Positions 45,815-56,336 of a stretch of 64,000 nt of DNA are shown here, one piece after another (the stretch's first letter is position 1; each line of letters opens with the position of its first letter). Below the pieces are notes generated by a model. It was not told the DNA's origin. It did not search any database and saw nothing but the letters and a program-made list of their open reading frames with translations. The DNA is from Eutypa lata (taxonomy: Eukaryota > Ascomycota > Sordariomycetes > Xylariales > Diatrypaceae). A program made the translations under genes and the position numbers. The stretch lies in contig JAKULF010000007.1 in the NCBI GenBank assembly GCA_022661535.1, positions 2,108,001-2,172,000 of the forward strand, given 5' to 3'.

Positions 45815-46597
45815 TGCATATGATGGAAAATATAAAGGTAAAGATGTGCGTAACTGACATGCAATGGTTCGTAGCCTTTGAGAATTCTCTGTGCCTCAAG
45901 ATGGCACTTCTAGGCTAGTTACCTCAGATATCATCTTCGGCTTATATCGAATCTAGTTGGAGGCATTGACCGCGACCCACAACATTTGCCTGATTACAAT
46001 CGAGGCAAATCAAATTCATTATATCTTCGTTACTAGTCATGGGGACCTCAAAATATATGCATGAAGTCTCGATCGCAGCAAGTTCTACGAATGAACTGGT
46101 CTGACTGCAGATGTAAAAGCGCATGTGATGCTCGTTTTCCTGCACTGCCCCTGAGCTCTAGCAAGTTAGAAGTTGGAGCTCGATGAGGAGAACTGGGGTC
46201 AAGTGGGGCATCAGGATGTTCCCCTGAACTCACTTCGAACCAAATCGAATATATTTCAGAAAAGTACCCCATTCAATATAACCACTTTCAGTTACTAAAT
46301 CATGAAGAGTAAAAGGCATACGCCAACTTATATATATATAAGTCGATACCCCTATATGGCACTATGCTACAGCAAGATTACATGTTTCTTTCACTTCTAG
46401 GCACTTGATAGCTATTGGCAAAGCGGTTAAGACTTAGTTGATTTATTAGCTGAAGCTAATACTGAAGTAAGAAGTAATATAAAATGTAGTCAGGCCGTAA
46501 CGGCGGACTTGATAATGAGAGTAGAGAATAGAATATCCCGCAAAACACGGGGAGCACCCAAAAACCCACGGCAAACATGACACGACTCATCCTCTAC
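45815..46597. other. Promoter-side spacer of the NLR gene
   Basis: No supported gene. Small minus-strand frames at 45942-46272 carry a possible donor and acceptor but no recognisable product. Confidence 0.4.
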
Positions 46598-47085
46598 TTA
46601 GGTAGAGCCAGAGTTGCCTCCACCCCCGCTGCTTCCACCCTTGTGATCATCCCAGAAGTTACCACCCTTTTTGTTATCTCCTTTGCCCCTACAGTTGCCA
46701 GTGTTAGTAATTAAATGTTTCAAAGGAACTGTGCACAAAATATTTTTCCCCCTCTTCAGACACCAAGGATAGTGCGGTTTAGATGTAACATACCTGTACG
46801 GGTCGTAATTCGCTGGCTTATACTCGCGAGTGCTGCTTGAATCGCCTCCCGAACCAGAGCCGCTCGAACCGCCTCCCGAACCAGAGCCGCTCGAGCCGCC
46901 TCCCGAACCAGAGCCATGACTATAAGACGAGGAACCCGATTTGGAACCCGAGTTGGAACCCCAGCCGCTCGCGCCACCTTTTGATGCGGATCAATCAAGT
47001 TAGCCTTTCACTTTCTAAAGAACTTATATACCATGTTGTTCTTACCTTTAGAAGTGCCGTTGTTGGAGCCAGAGTTCGACGACAT
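46598..47085 (-). CDS. Small Gly/Ser-rich protein, unknown function
   Basis: Three exons (47085-47046, 46977-46794, 46688-46598) encode 104 residues. The protein is almost entirely Gly and Ser in its middle, built from three copies of GSGSGGGSS (the last reads GSGSGGDSS). An ordered-looking block TREYKPANYDPYRGKGDNKK follows, then NFWDDHKGG and a Gly tail. Splice signals are clear (GTAAGA and GTATGT donors, branch TACTAAC in intron 2, acceptor CTGTAG). I see no signal peptide or membrane segment. The clean introns and preserved frame support a real gene. I do not recognise the family. It lies between the NLR gene and a kinase relic. Confidence 0.7.
46835..46915. repeat. 27-base coding minisatellite, three copies
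   Basis: Three head-to-tail copies (46835-46861, 46862-46888, 46889-46915) differ by only a few bases. Each encodes nine residues of the Gly/Ser-rich protein. Confidence 0.9.
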
Positions 47086-48541
47086 GGTTGGCAAAGTTGA
47101 TGGTGAAGTCTTGACGTTGGTATGGGTGTATGTTTGTATGGAGAGAGGCAAGTGATCCTGTACTTATTCTGCTCGAATGAAGTGTTTCTAGTCAGGCGTT
47201 GTTGTCTTTCTAAGTCTTTCACTTTTAGAGAAGGGTAGGAGCGGTGCCTTTTATATTATTTCGGCGTTACACATTCTCTCAGTTCCCTACCCATTACATA
47301 CGTACCTATGAATAATGTATATGACTCAAAGGAATACCACTTGCCTGAAATGCTGTGAATGATGTTGTCGTTGTGACAAACGAGCCTGATAACCGACCGA
47401 CGATAAAATGACATCAGCATTACAACCATATACAATAATCAAATAAGACATTCAGGGCTCAAGCTGCTTTACATGTTATGTAACATGTGCGATAAATAAG
47501 AAGATGGTATTACTTTGGGCGTTAGCATGAGCTTTAGCCACAATTTTAAGGAACTCCTTGTAAGTTACGTAACATGCCGTAGATATGCCATTTCGCCGTT
47601 TGTCGGATCTATATATAGAACAAAAGCCAGTTCATGCTTAGCTAAGTAGACAACTAATAGAATACCTACGCTACTTACTATGGTAGGGAATGTTGTAACA
47701 TAGACAGCTATAATAGTAGAAGTACCCAGCGGTACCAAGGACAATATACTACTTCAACTAGGGAATGTGAATAAAGAGATACTTGGTTGTATTGGATCGC
47801 GGCTGTGTCGGTGGTGTTATAGAAAGGGGGGGCCATACGCCATCATGATGTTTGTTGCTGTGTTTGTCTGCGTTAAACGTTCCAACTCATAGCAACATTC
47901 CAATTGAAGGTAGCAGCTGAAGTAGAAGCATGTACACTGGGAAAAACACCACTCAATAAAACTGATACATCATATCTCATATGAAGTACAATAATCATCC
48001 AATGTATTGAAACACATCACAAGACCTTTGGCTAATACTAGGCAGACTCCACAGCCACCATATAAGCGCACTTAACCTTGGAGTTTGAACCCAAATCATA
48101 GAACAAGCGATCTAGATATACCCATGGAGTCACCCATTCTTGTGGCACACCAGAAGCCGCTTTGCATTGCCTGACTCCCTATTGACATATATGTGTACAA
48201 CATATATTATCATCCTTCTGTTTTTCTCATGGCATCTTCCCCTAGATACCAAGCCGTGCCCTAGGGATTATCGACCCGCTACGGAAACCGTCTTACTGTT
48301 GGATTGCCTTATTACCATTCATTAAATGCTATACATAGTTTGGGAATAAACAGGTTATTGAAATATGCTATTGATCTATTTTTAGGCACTCCATTGTTGC
48401 TTTGAACCCGGAATCGGAAATCCCCGAGGCGTACTTGTACAAAGCAGAAGTACCTACGCTGGAATATATGACATACAGAACAGGGTTTCCGTAGATGGTC
48501 ATCGCCATGGAGAGGTCTACTCTACGTAGACACAGACCACC
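47086..48541. other. Spacer between two outward genes
   Basis: AT-rich, between the Gly/Ser-rich gene and the kinase relic. No gene was recognised. Confidence 0.45.
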
Positions 48542-49950
48542 ATGTCGGACGATTTCGACGATGTCGGAAGCGATGCGGCCCGACTTCGAGAACTCGTGCC
48601 AACCGCGAAAAAAGAACTTGAGGACCACTTTTCGCGACACCCGCTATACGAAGTAGACAGGTTCGTAGGCAATGGAGATTATGGGATAAACGTGTTGATT
48701 AGGGGGAAATCGGAGAGGACAAGTATGATTCTCAGGCGTGTCGTGCTGAAGAGGATCCTTGCGGTCGACTTTGAAGAAGAGCTCAGGACAGAGATCAACT
48801 ACCTCAAGGTACACTCATGTTTTGCTTCACTCGCCATGTTGAGTTCCTACGAGTGATACATACTAACACCGAAGTATCTGTAGACACTACGGGGTGCAGC
48901 GCACATCGTACAGTTGGTCAGTTCGACCGACAACCGTTCGCGGGTTCAGCCCCATGAAAAGGATAAGAGCTTGGGACAGGTGGAGGCGGAGATATTAGGG
49001 TTGGGGATACCTTGGAAAATTTATTGCTCACAGTTTTAAAAGTAATTCCAGCTGTTATAGGCCTTGCATATCCCCCAACGGCCCAGGGGGGCACCCCTTA
49101 ATCTAGAGACCATACCTCTAAAACATCTAACACCTACTACTATTATTCATGGAGATGTGCACATGGGAAATAGTCAGCTTACAAACGGACGGTATACCAT
49201 ATTCCCCTCTAGCTACCACTCAGCAGTAATGATTGCCGACCAGTTGATATTCCCCCAAGAACATAGCAGCGCCCCTAGTCTGAAGCTGATAGACTTTGGG
49301 ATGGCACAGCTAGGTAAAGCGTGGGGGAAAGATACGTGAGTTGCTCTGGTATTAGCAGCCCTAGCTAGTAACCTGGTGTTTCTGTGATACCCTCCTGATC
49401 CATAAATAAATACAGCTTTAACCCACAAGAAGGCGCGCCAGAGAACATGTTTAAAATGGCGAAGGTAACGTAGCAGCCATATACAGACAGCTGAAGTCAC
49501 GGACACTAAGTCTCTACTACCAAATAGGTCATATTGGATTTGATAATGAAAACCAATGTTACGATTACCTCCAACACCAAACGATCCTAATGCAAACCCA
49601 ACCCAAACGACCGTAGCTGCGATTTCGAAAAGTACGCACAGCCACTCGCGAAGAAAAAGCGCTTTCCGCATCTGGACGAAGAGCTGCGAATGCTGATAGC
49701 TCGATGCCTAGCGGTTGACGAGAACCGGCAGCCGTCACTACGAGACCTGTTGAATTCGGCGGAGAACGCGGTGGGGGAGAAGACCGAGGCGTTCTACGCG
49801 ACCAGCCCTAGCGCAGCGAAAGAGACGGATGCAGTATTTCGGGAAGTCGTGCAGAAGCTGATTTTGAATGAGGATACGGGCAAGAATAACTGCCCCCCCC
49901 CAAACAGCGAACTATATCTAGGAGGAGTAGTATTCATTCAAGACGCCTGA
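48542..49950 (+). pseudogene. Damaged protein kinase gene
   Basis: The first exon (48542-48808) is intact and gives an ATG-started N-terminal lobe with RFVGNGDYGINVLI and VVLKRILAVDFEEELRTEI. A good intron (donor GTACAC, branch TACTAAC, acceptor TGTAG) leads to an exon at 48884 that stops at TAA near 49036. The hinge segment expected next is missing. Downstream pieces carry kinase signatures: LAYPPTA, then after a shift of frame around a run of six G (49086-49091) LNLETIPLKHL, HGDVHMGNSQ, LKLIDFGMAQ, EGAPENM and finally LIARCLAVDENRQPSLRDLL ending at 49950. The missing hinge and broken frame argue against a working kinase. One frame shift lies at a homopolymer, so sequencing error could explain that single lesion. 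Confidence 0.65.
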
Positions 49951-50443
49951 TACCTTCGACTCCTGGAGGAGGTTTAATGGGAGGTTTCGTGAAGATTTCA
50001 AACCCCGCGGATGATATCATCGACTAGTAGAAGACGGGTAGCTGGGGATAGAATTGCATTTTGGGAGCGAGCGAGCAATGGTTATACTTGTTGGCTGTAT
50101 AAAGATTTTCTAAGGGTGAGGTGAGGGGGTGGCCACCTTCGATGACCAGCTGTCTATAAAATTAGAGGAATATATTACTACGAAACACAGCCGCAATATT
50201 TGCTTGGAGCCGAGTAGTGACCTTCGTAATAAGTGGCATCGAACTCATATTCATGTATCTGTCAATCATTCCGGCTCTAAACACATACCATAACACCTAA
50301 CTCTAGCAGTCGGAAAGGAAGTCATAAACCCAACAGCGACATTTATACCTGTCTATTAATCAAGATTTACCGCCGAATTTTACATGGCAAACGCCAAGAA
50401 CACCCGCCCAAACATTTCGGCTTTCCACCATCGTATTGCATCG
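49951..50443. other. Spacer between the kinase relic and the SRAP gene
   Basis: A convergent 3' spacer. Nothing was recognised. Confidence 0.45.
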
Positions 50444-52410
50444 TTATGAGCTATTCCCGAAGAACTTCGTGATCTTCTGCGTGCCGGGCTCCTTCGGTTT
50501 CTTCGGACTCTTGGTGCCGTTACTTGTAGCGCTAATCTTCGGCTTGCCACTACTACTCTTTACGGGAGAAGAGGTCGTCGTCGTCTTAGCCGAACTTGTT
50601 GTCATCTTGTGTTCCTTCTTCTTCTTCGGCGGGCCCTCCTTGGCAGTGTCGTTATCATCCCCCAGCTCTCTCTTGACGCCAGCAACAGCAGCAGCAGTAT
50701 TTGTATTTTGAGTGTCATTAAATCCCTTCCGAGTTCTCTTCGGCTACGAAGCCCTCTTCCTTCTTCACCTCAACTTCAGGCTGATGATGATGCTTGAGCA
50801 TCCTCGCCCCTCCTTCCGTCGAGCCCTGGCTTTTCTTTGCGGTAGAAGCGCCCTTGGCGAAGAAATTGGCGATATTGTTCTTGTTCTCCTTACTATCTAT
50901 AGGGATGATGAAGGAAGGCGAGTTGTTGCCGACCTTGCCGACGTCCTTGCTGACGGGGTAGACGTCGAGCTCGCCTTCGAAGGGCTTTAGTAGGGACTGC
51001 AGCTCCTAAGTCACACATACCAAAGTTAGCAAATCCCTTGATGACTGAAAAGATAGGTACTTGAGTTTGGCAGATCATTACCGAGCTCTTCTAAGAAAAC
51101 ATGTATATCTATCTGGACAACCCTAGGTGGTGCTGGCCTGCTGATTACTTACATTAGACCACTCGTGCCGTTTAGGATCGAGCCACGAGCGGAGCGCATC
51201 CGATCCGTTCTCAAGGATGACGGGCATGCGGTCATGCAGGAAGTTGAGCTGCTTGTTCGAGTCCGTCGTGATGATGGTGTACGTATAGTTCTTTCTCTGA
51301 TCTTCTTCGTCTAAATCAAACCGGATCACCTAAGTTAGACTACCATCCATCCATTATTTACTAGAAAGATAGGGACGGGCAACTATGTTCGCTGCCTTGG
51401 CTTGTAAAAATAACAAAGAAAAAAATGAAGAAAACGCAGGCAAGTGTGAGGACGAGAGTGAGGAGAAAAGAGCACCCAACTTACTCTCAAACAGAACGAC
51501 ATCCCACAAGCCCGCGAAGCACATAAGCCTGCCATCGCGCCTCTTGACGAAATGCGGGACCTTCTCGTTCCCCTTTTTCAGCCACTCGTAGAACCCCTGG
51601 GCGACGACGACGCAGCGCTTGCGCGCCTTCATCGAGCTCCACATGCCCCCCGGCTGGGCGAGGGAATCGTCGCGGCAGTTGATCGTCTTCATCAGGGAGC
51701 CGTAGTTCGAGTCTTTGCGCTTCGTCCAGAACGGGACCAGGCCCCACTTCATGGCTTGGAGCTTGTAGTGGACTTCTTCTTTTCCCCCTCCCTTCTCTTC
51801 GCTATGGGGTTCGTTGTCATCATCATCCTCATCCTTATCACCGGCATTGGTAGCGGCATTGGTAGCGGCATTGGTAGCAGCATCGGCATCGGCATCAGCA
51901 CCGACGCTGTGACGACGGTGACGACGACGGGGTCCCGCGCCCCAGTCCGGCACGTCGGCGCGGTAGACGATGCCGTGGTAGCCGGGCGCGAAGTTGTAAC
52001 TCTGCCTGGGTCTCGGCGCGCCAGCATCGCCACTCTCATCATTACCGGCGGCGCCGCTCCTGTCCCCAGCCCCGCCTCCTCTTCCACCGTCTACGTCGCC
52101 GCCATCATCACCATAACCATCGTCATGATCATCCGGATCAGGCGGTGCCTCGTAGACGGGCATGTTATCATTCTCCAGCATTTGGCGGATCTGCGCCGGC
52201 CGCTGATTTGATTTCGAAACGGTCGTTTTGTTAGCAAATACCAAATGAACCCAAAGACCCGGAAATGAAAATTAAAGAATTGAGAGAAAAGCGACCCCTT
52301 AGGCATGCCACTTTGAAGTGTGGGTGTTACTATGCACCGGAGAATGCGAAAAATAGTGAATCAATGACTGGGGTGACACTCACCAGGGCAAGAGCGTAGC
52401 GCCCGCACAT
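50444..52410 (-). CDS. SRAP/HMCES (YedK) family abasic-site sensor
   Basis: Exon 1 (52410-52384) gives MCGRYALAL, placing the catalytic cysteine at position 2. Exon 2 (52202-51485) carries RPAQIRQMLE, QSYNFAPGYHGIVYR, the active-site region MKWGLVPFWTKR and CVVVAQGFYEWLKKG. Exons 3 (51310-51153) and 4 (from 51005) carry YTYTIITTDSNKQL, HDRMPVIL and LDVYPVSKDVGKVGNN. SRAP proteins make a protein-DNA crosslink at abasic sites in single-stranded DNA. Unspliced, exon 4 stops at 50718. Beyond that, a shifted frame is plainly coding (lysine-rich, then TQKITKFFGNSS, a PIP-box-like PCNA motif) and ends at 50444. Splicing out 50747-50672 (donor GTAGCC, acceptor TCAAG) joins the two; otherwise this is a frameshift. 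An Ala/Thr/Asn and acidic insert of about 80 residues splits the N-terminal half. Confidence 0.87.
51843..51878. repeat. 12-base coding repeat in the SRAP gene
   Basis: Three copies of GGCATTGGTAGC encode repeated AATN (read on the minus strand) within the low-complexity insert of the SRAP protein. Confidence 0.8.
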
Positions 52411-53123
52411 CTTGTCTTGAATGAGACAATTCTGCAAGATGGTAGATCTATTTTTGATTTTAGGGATGCAAAAGGTCCGGTAGGTCGAGTTGATGGGTGT
52501 TCAGTTGTTCAATTGCCCCGCGAAGGTAATGGCTGTAGCTAGTTATGTAGAGCTTATCAGCAGAGGCCAAACGAGTTCTCGCGGTTAAGAGGGTTGGTTA
52601 ATCATGACGAAATCCTCGAGCCAAGTCTCGCGTCCGCAACACGGTGTCAGGTGATCACTTTTAAGTGCTAGTTAAATTGTACTGCTCAAACGAGTCATGC
52701 AGACGCATATTTGCAAAACTGTAACATACTTTTCTAACACTTTCTTACCAGGTAATCAGAAATATGGGAATGCAAATATTCTATAGTAAACATCCATTCG
52801 TCGATTGAGTTTACGTCTTGGTCACAATTTCGAGATGGTACCGTTTTGCACTCTAGTATAGCATGGGCTTTATAAAGTCAAACATCATGTCTCAGAAAGG
52901 GTTGGGCTAGCATTGTATAGAAATGGTAAAGCATCTCCATTCCATATTGAGTAATTTTGTGAAACCATTCCACGCCAAACCATGCAGACGGAAATCCGTC
53001 TTTAAAGCAGCAGAGACCCTTTGCCCTTCCAGTTGCATAATCGTCTTCGTGAACACATCGAAAATAAGACGTAATGCAATACCATGCCAACCACCCCCCA
53101 AAAGCCAGAAGTTCCAATTTTCT
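52411..53123. other. Spacer between the SRAP and rpl18 genes
   Basis: It contains the SRAP promoter and the rpl18 3' region, both on the minus strand. Nothing else was recognised. Confidence 0.45.
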
Positions 53124-54060
53124 TTAGACCTTGAAACCTCTCGAGCGTCTGCGACCACGAGCGCGCTCGAACTTGCGGCCCTTGGACTGGACGTAGGGCT
53201 TCTTGTTCTTGTGGGGGCCCATACCGAAGTGCTTGACAGCCTCACGGGAGTTCTTTGGACCGCGGATCAGCAGGGTGTTGCTGCCAGTGGGGGCACGCAG
53301 AGCCAGCTGGTCGAGAGTCAGGGCCTCGCCACCGGCGGCGAGAATGCGGCTGCGGGCCGTAGCGGTGAATCGCAGAGCGGCGATGGACACCTTGGGGACC
53401 TCGAGAAGACGGTTGTCGTCAGTAATAGTGCCGACAACGACGATAGTCTTGCCCTCGCTGTCCTTGTTGATCTGGGACTTGACGCGGGAGAGGGAGACGG
53501 GAGGTCGGTTCATCTGTGTGAATAACTCGTTAGTATAGAAAAGTAGTGGGCGTCGGATTCGGCATCTTGTTCTTACGCGGGACATAAAAAGGCGGCGGAG
53601 GACGACCTTGTTGAAGGCAGAGTCGGTTCGGCCTAGACGGTGAAAAATTCTCATTAGTACACTGGCATGACCTCTATTGTGTATATTAGAACCCAAGAGC
53701 TGGGTGGGGTTGTCACTTACGGGCCAGGAAGCGGTAGAGCTTCACCAGGAGCTTAAGGTAAACATTGTCGCTCTTGGGCGCCTTGCGGTGAGTGCTGCGC
53801 ACGTGGTGGCGGTCGAGATCAATACCTATTCGAGTGGAAAAGCCATGTCAGCTTTATTATTCATGCATGCTCTTTCAGCAGGATCATCATCCAAAAAGAA
53901 TTGGATGATTTCTTTTCCCACTTGCGCAAAGGATGAGAAAAGATTGACGATTTGACAATTAAGCAGTATCCGACCGGACACAGCATTTGCCAAACCAACC
54001 AATCTTTTCTCAATCCTTCACTTGCACACGAAGACTCCAAATAGATAAAGACGTACCCAT
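53124..54060 (-). CDS. rpl18: 60S ribosomal protein eL18
   Basis: Four exons (54060-54057, 53825-53721, 53632-53577, 53513-53124) encode 184 residues, the normal length. The first exon is only four bases, ATG plus G, before a GTACGT donor. Exon 2 reads [20 protein letters not shown]; exon 3 gives [18 protein letters not shown]; exon 4 starts [11 protein letters not shown] and ends RRRSRGFKV, with [20 protein letters not shown] and [19 protein letters not shown] between. This is the complete eL18 sequence pattern. The long introns near the start codon are usual for fungal ribosomal protein genes. The promoter lies in the 0.9 kb gap before the carrier gene. Confidence 0.97.
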
Positions 54061-54987
54061 CTTGACGGCGACTGTGGGTTGGCTGTTGTCGTGGTGGTTA
54101 GTAGTCGGTGGTTGAGAAAGTTCGAAAAATCTCAAGAGTGGAACTCGGCAGAAAAGTTAAAAGTTTGGGAGTAGCAGATTTCGAGGTACGAATTGTGTGG
54201 GTGGGTGAGCGGTGGCAGATGGCAATTCGTTAGGGTTGGCTGCTATGGCGGGTTTGATTGGATGGGTCGTGGCTGATGGATTACAATTGTGGCTTGACAT
54301 AGCTATAGCAGAAGAGAGGCTTGTGTGACACTCCATCCACCACCATGGATCTTTTAGCAATAGCATACGCATAGGAGATAGGTATTCGCAAAGGAGGAAC
54401 AGGCATGTCATCCTCAAGATTAATGCTTTAACTTTCAATGTTATTGTATTAGAAAATTGCACTGATCATAGCTCTGTATCATGCTTATGTATTTATACAA
54501 AGCTTTGTTTTACAACCAAAATGCTGTCTCTAAGACTAGACCAGATAATCCCCCACGGTTCTCATCTAGATACCTGCAATACGTACAATGTATGTACCTA
54601 CCTCACCAATATTTTATTTATTTAACACTGCCGCGCCAACCGTGAGTTCAAAAAATGGCGTATACCGCCATTGCTGCTGAAGCAATCATGTTCTATGTGC
54701 CTGTCTAAAATACAAAAACCTCCTCTATGATAAGTGTTTTTTGTTTATAAGTCTCCAACCGAACGGTATTGTAGATCTACCCAGCTCTGTTCTGTCCCCT
54801 GCATGGCGTGCTCTTCTCTGAATAGAGCACGCTCAATTGCATCGTGGGTTTCACATGACCCTGCATCTATCGACCCTTTTTTTCTTCTCTCTCCAGCACT
54901 TAGTTAACTTTCAGGACTTGGTGTGGTTTTTCTCAAGACCTGATGTTGGTTGGTATGTGTGCAATGCAATGCGTCTTCCCACCGATT
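54061..54987. promoter_or_regulatory. rpl18 promoter and carrier 3' region
   Basis: A 927-base gap between two minus-strand genes. No defined ribosomal-gene promoter motif was identified by eye. Confidence 0.4.
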
Positions 54988-56336
54988 CTATAATGCAATG
55001 GGCTCTGGTGGCTTCAATTGGACCAAGAAATCCCGTGTCATTTCGAAGCTGAGCCAGTTGGCCGCCATGCTTGGTGCGACTTTGAGCAGGTTGGGAAACA
55101 AGCCCTTGTATAAGCCCCTGATGCCTTCCTGGGCGAGTATAACTTTAATGGCATCTCCAATAGACTTGTACTGGTAGCCCATACCGGACATGGTGTTGAT
55201 CTGAAATCTTCGGCGCAATACATCGCTAAGTGGGAAGAGGTAAGTAAGTGCGAAGCGGAATAAATTGCCAGCTGAGCCCAACTTACGCTGGATATGTACA
55301 AGTCTGCGCGACCGCGCCGGACACGGCACCTGCCAGGAGTTTCCGCCCGGCATTCGGGTTCTGGTCGCCCTCGGGCGTTAGGTACTTCCGGACAAATTCG
55401 TATGTCATGAAGTTCAACCCGACCTGCAACAAAAGTAAGCACTGCTATCTAGTCCTGGCGAGCGCCATCTCGAGATCGGGAGCATACGTATGGAGCGACA
55501 CCGGCGACTGTAGGTATTATGCCACGGTATAATGCAGCCATCCCTCCTTCCTCTTTGTACATCATGACAAGGGTCGTCCACATTCCTGGAAGCTTCCCGT
55601 CTTTTGGTTTGTTGCCAAGAGCAGCAAATGACGCTGAATGGATCGATAACCGCGTGCGCACGATATCCAGGGGATAGGTAAAAACAACTGAGGTGATGCC
55701 TGCTACACCTCCACATAATAGTCTCTCGAGAGGCGCCAGAGGGGCATTGGGGTATTTCTCGAAGAACTGCTACCAAAGCGCGTAGTTAGTTAGCAGATGA
55801 AGTTACTTTCCGAGCATTACGCGCGTGGAGTGCCAATATAGACACGCAAATTAGTGAAAACTACCCTCAACTTACCCGCTTGTATAGGTTGTAGCTGCCG
55901 AACTGAACGGCAGAGTAGGGAACTATGCGAATGCAGTTGGTACCATTGCCGGCCATGAACCCTCTCCAGCCCTCCTCTTTCCACATCTTCCCAAGCGCCT
56001 TGCCGACTGATAACTTATATTCATTATGACCAACGCTCTGGACCTGGAACAATATCTTCAGGCGCTCGAGTGGGGAGACGACGGTTCGAGAGACAGCGCC
56101 CGCCACTCCACCGGCGCAAAAGGCCGCTACTACCGGCTGGGACACGAATTCTTGAAATTGGGCGTTCCTGTTGCTCGGCGCATACTTGGCCTTGACAACA
56201 TCTTCGGGGCTCTATACGGCCTGGGTCAGCTGATGTCACCGCGAACACGTAGGCAGAAGAGTAGGTAAGGCTTAGTCGGCGTTTGCGCCCTAGCCCTTTC
56301 TACAGCGGCGAGATGTAGAAGACGTACTGTCGCCAT
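54988..56336 (-). CDS. Mitochondrial carrier (SLC25), YPR011C-like
   Basis: Five exons (56336-56328, 56211-55876, 55769-55488, 55423-55287, 55225-54988) encode 333 residues. The first exon is nine bases, ATGGCGACA, before GTACGT. All three carrier signatures PxD/ExxK/R are present: SPLERLK in repeat 1, YPLDIVRTR in repeat 2 and YPADVLRRR in repeat 3. Repeat 1 also has [20 protein letters not shown], repeat 2 [19 protein letters not shown] and repeat 3 [19 protein letters not shown]. The protein resembles yeast YPR011C, a carrier reported to move APS and PAPS across the inner membrane; the adenine-nucleotide-like signatures fit but do not prove that substrate. All splices keep frame. Confidence 0.92.

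Noticed and set aside
45942..46272. Possible two-exon small gene (splice donor GTGAGT, acceptor TGCAG)
   Set aside because: The predicted product is short, unrecognised and has alternative frames; evidence is too thin.
50436..50990. Plus-strand hydrophobic frames opposite the SRAP tail
   Set aside because: They are reverse-strand readings of lysine-rich codons of the SRAP C terminus.
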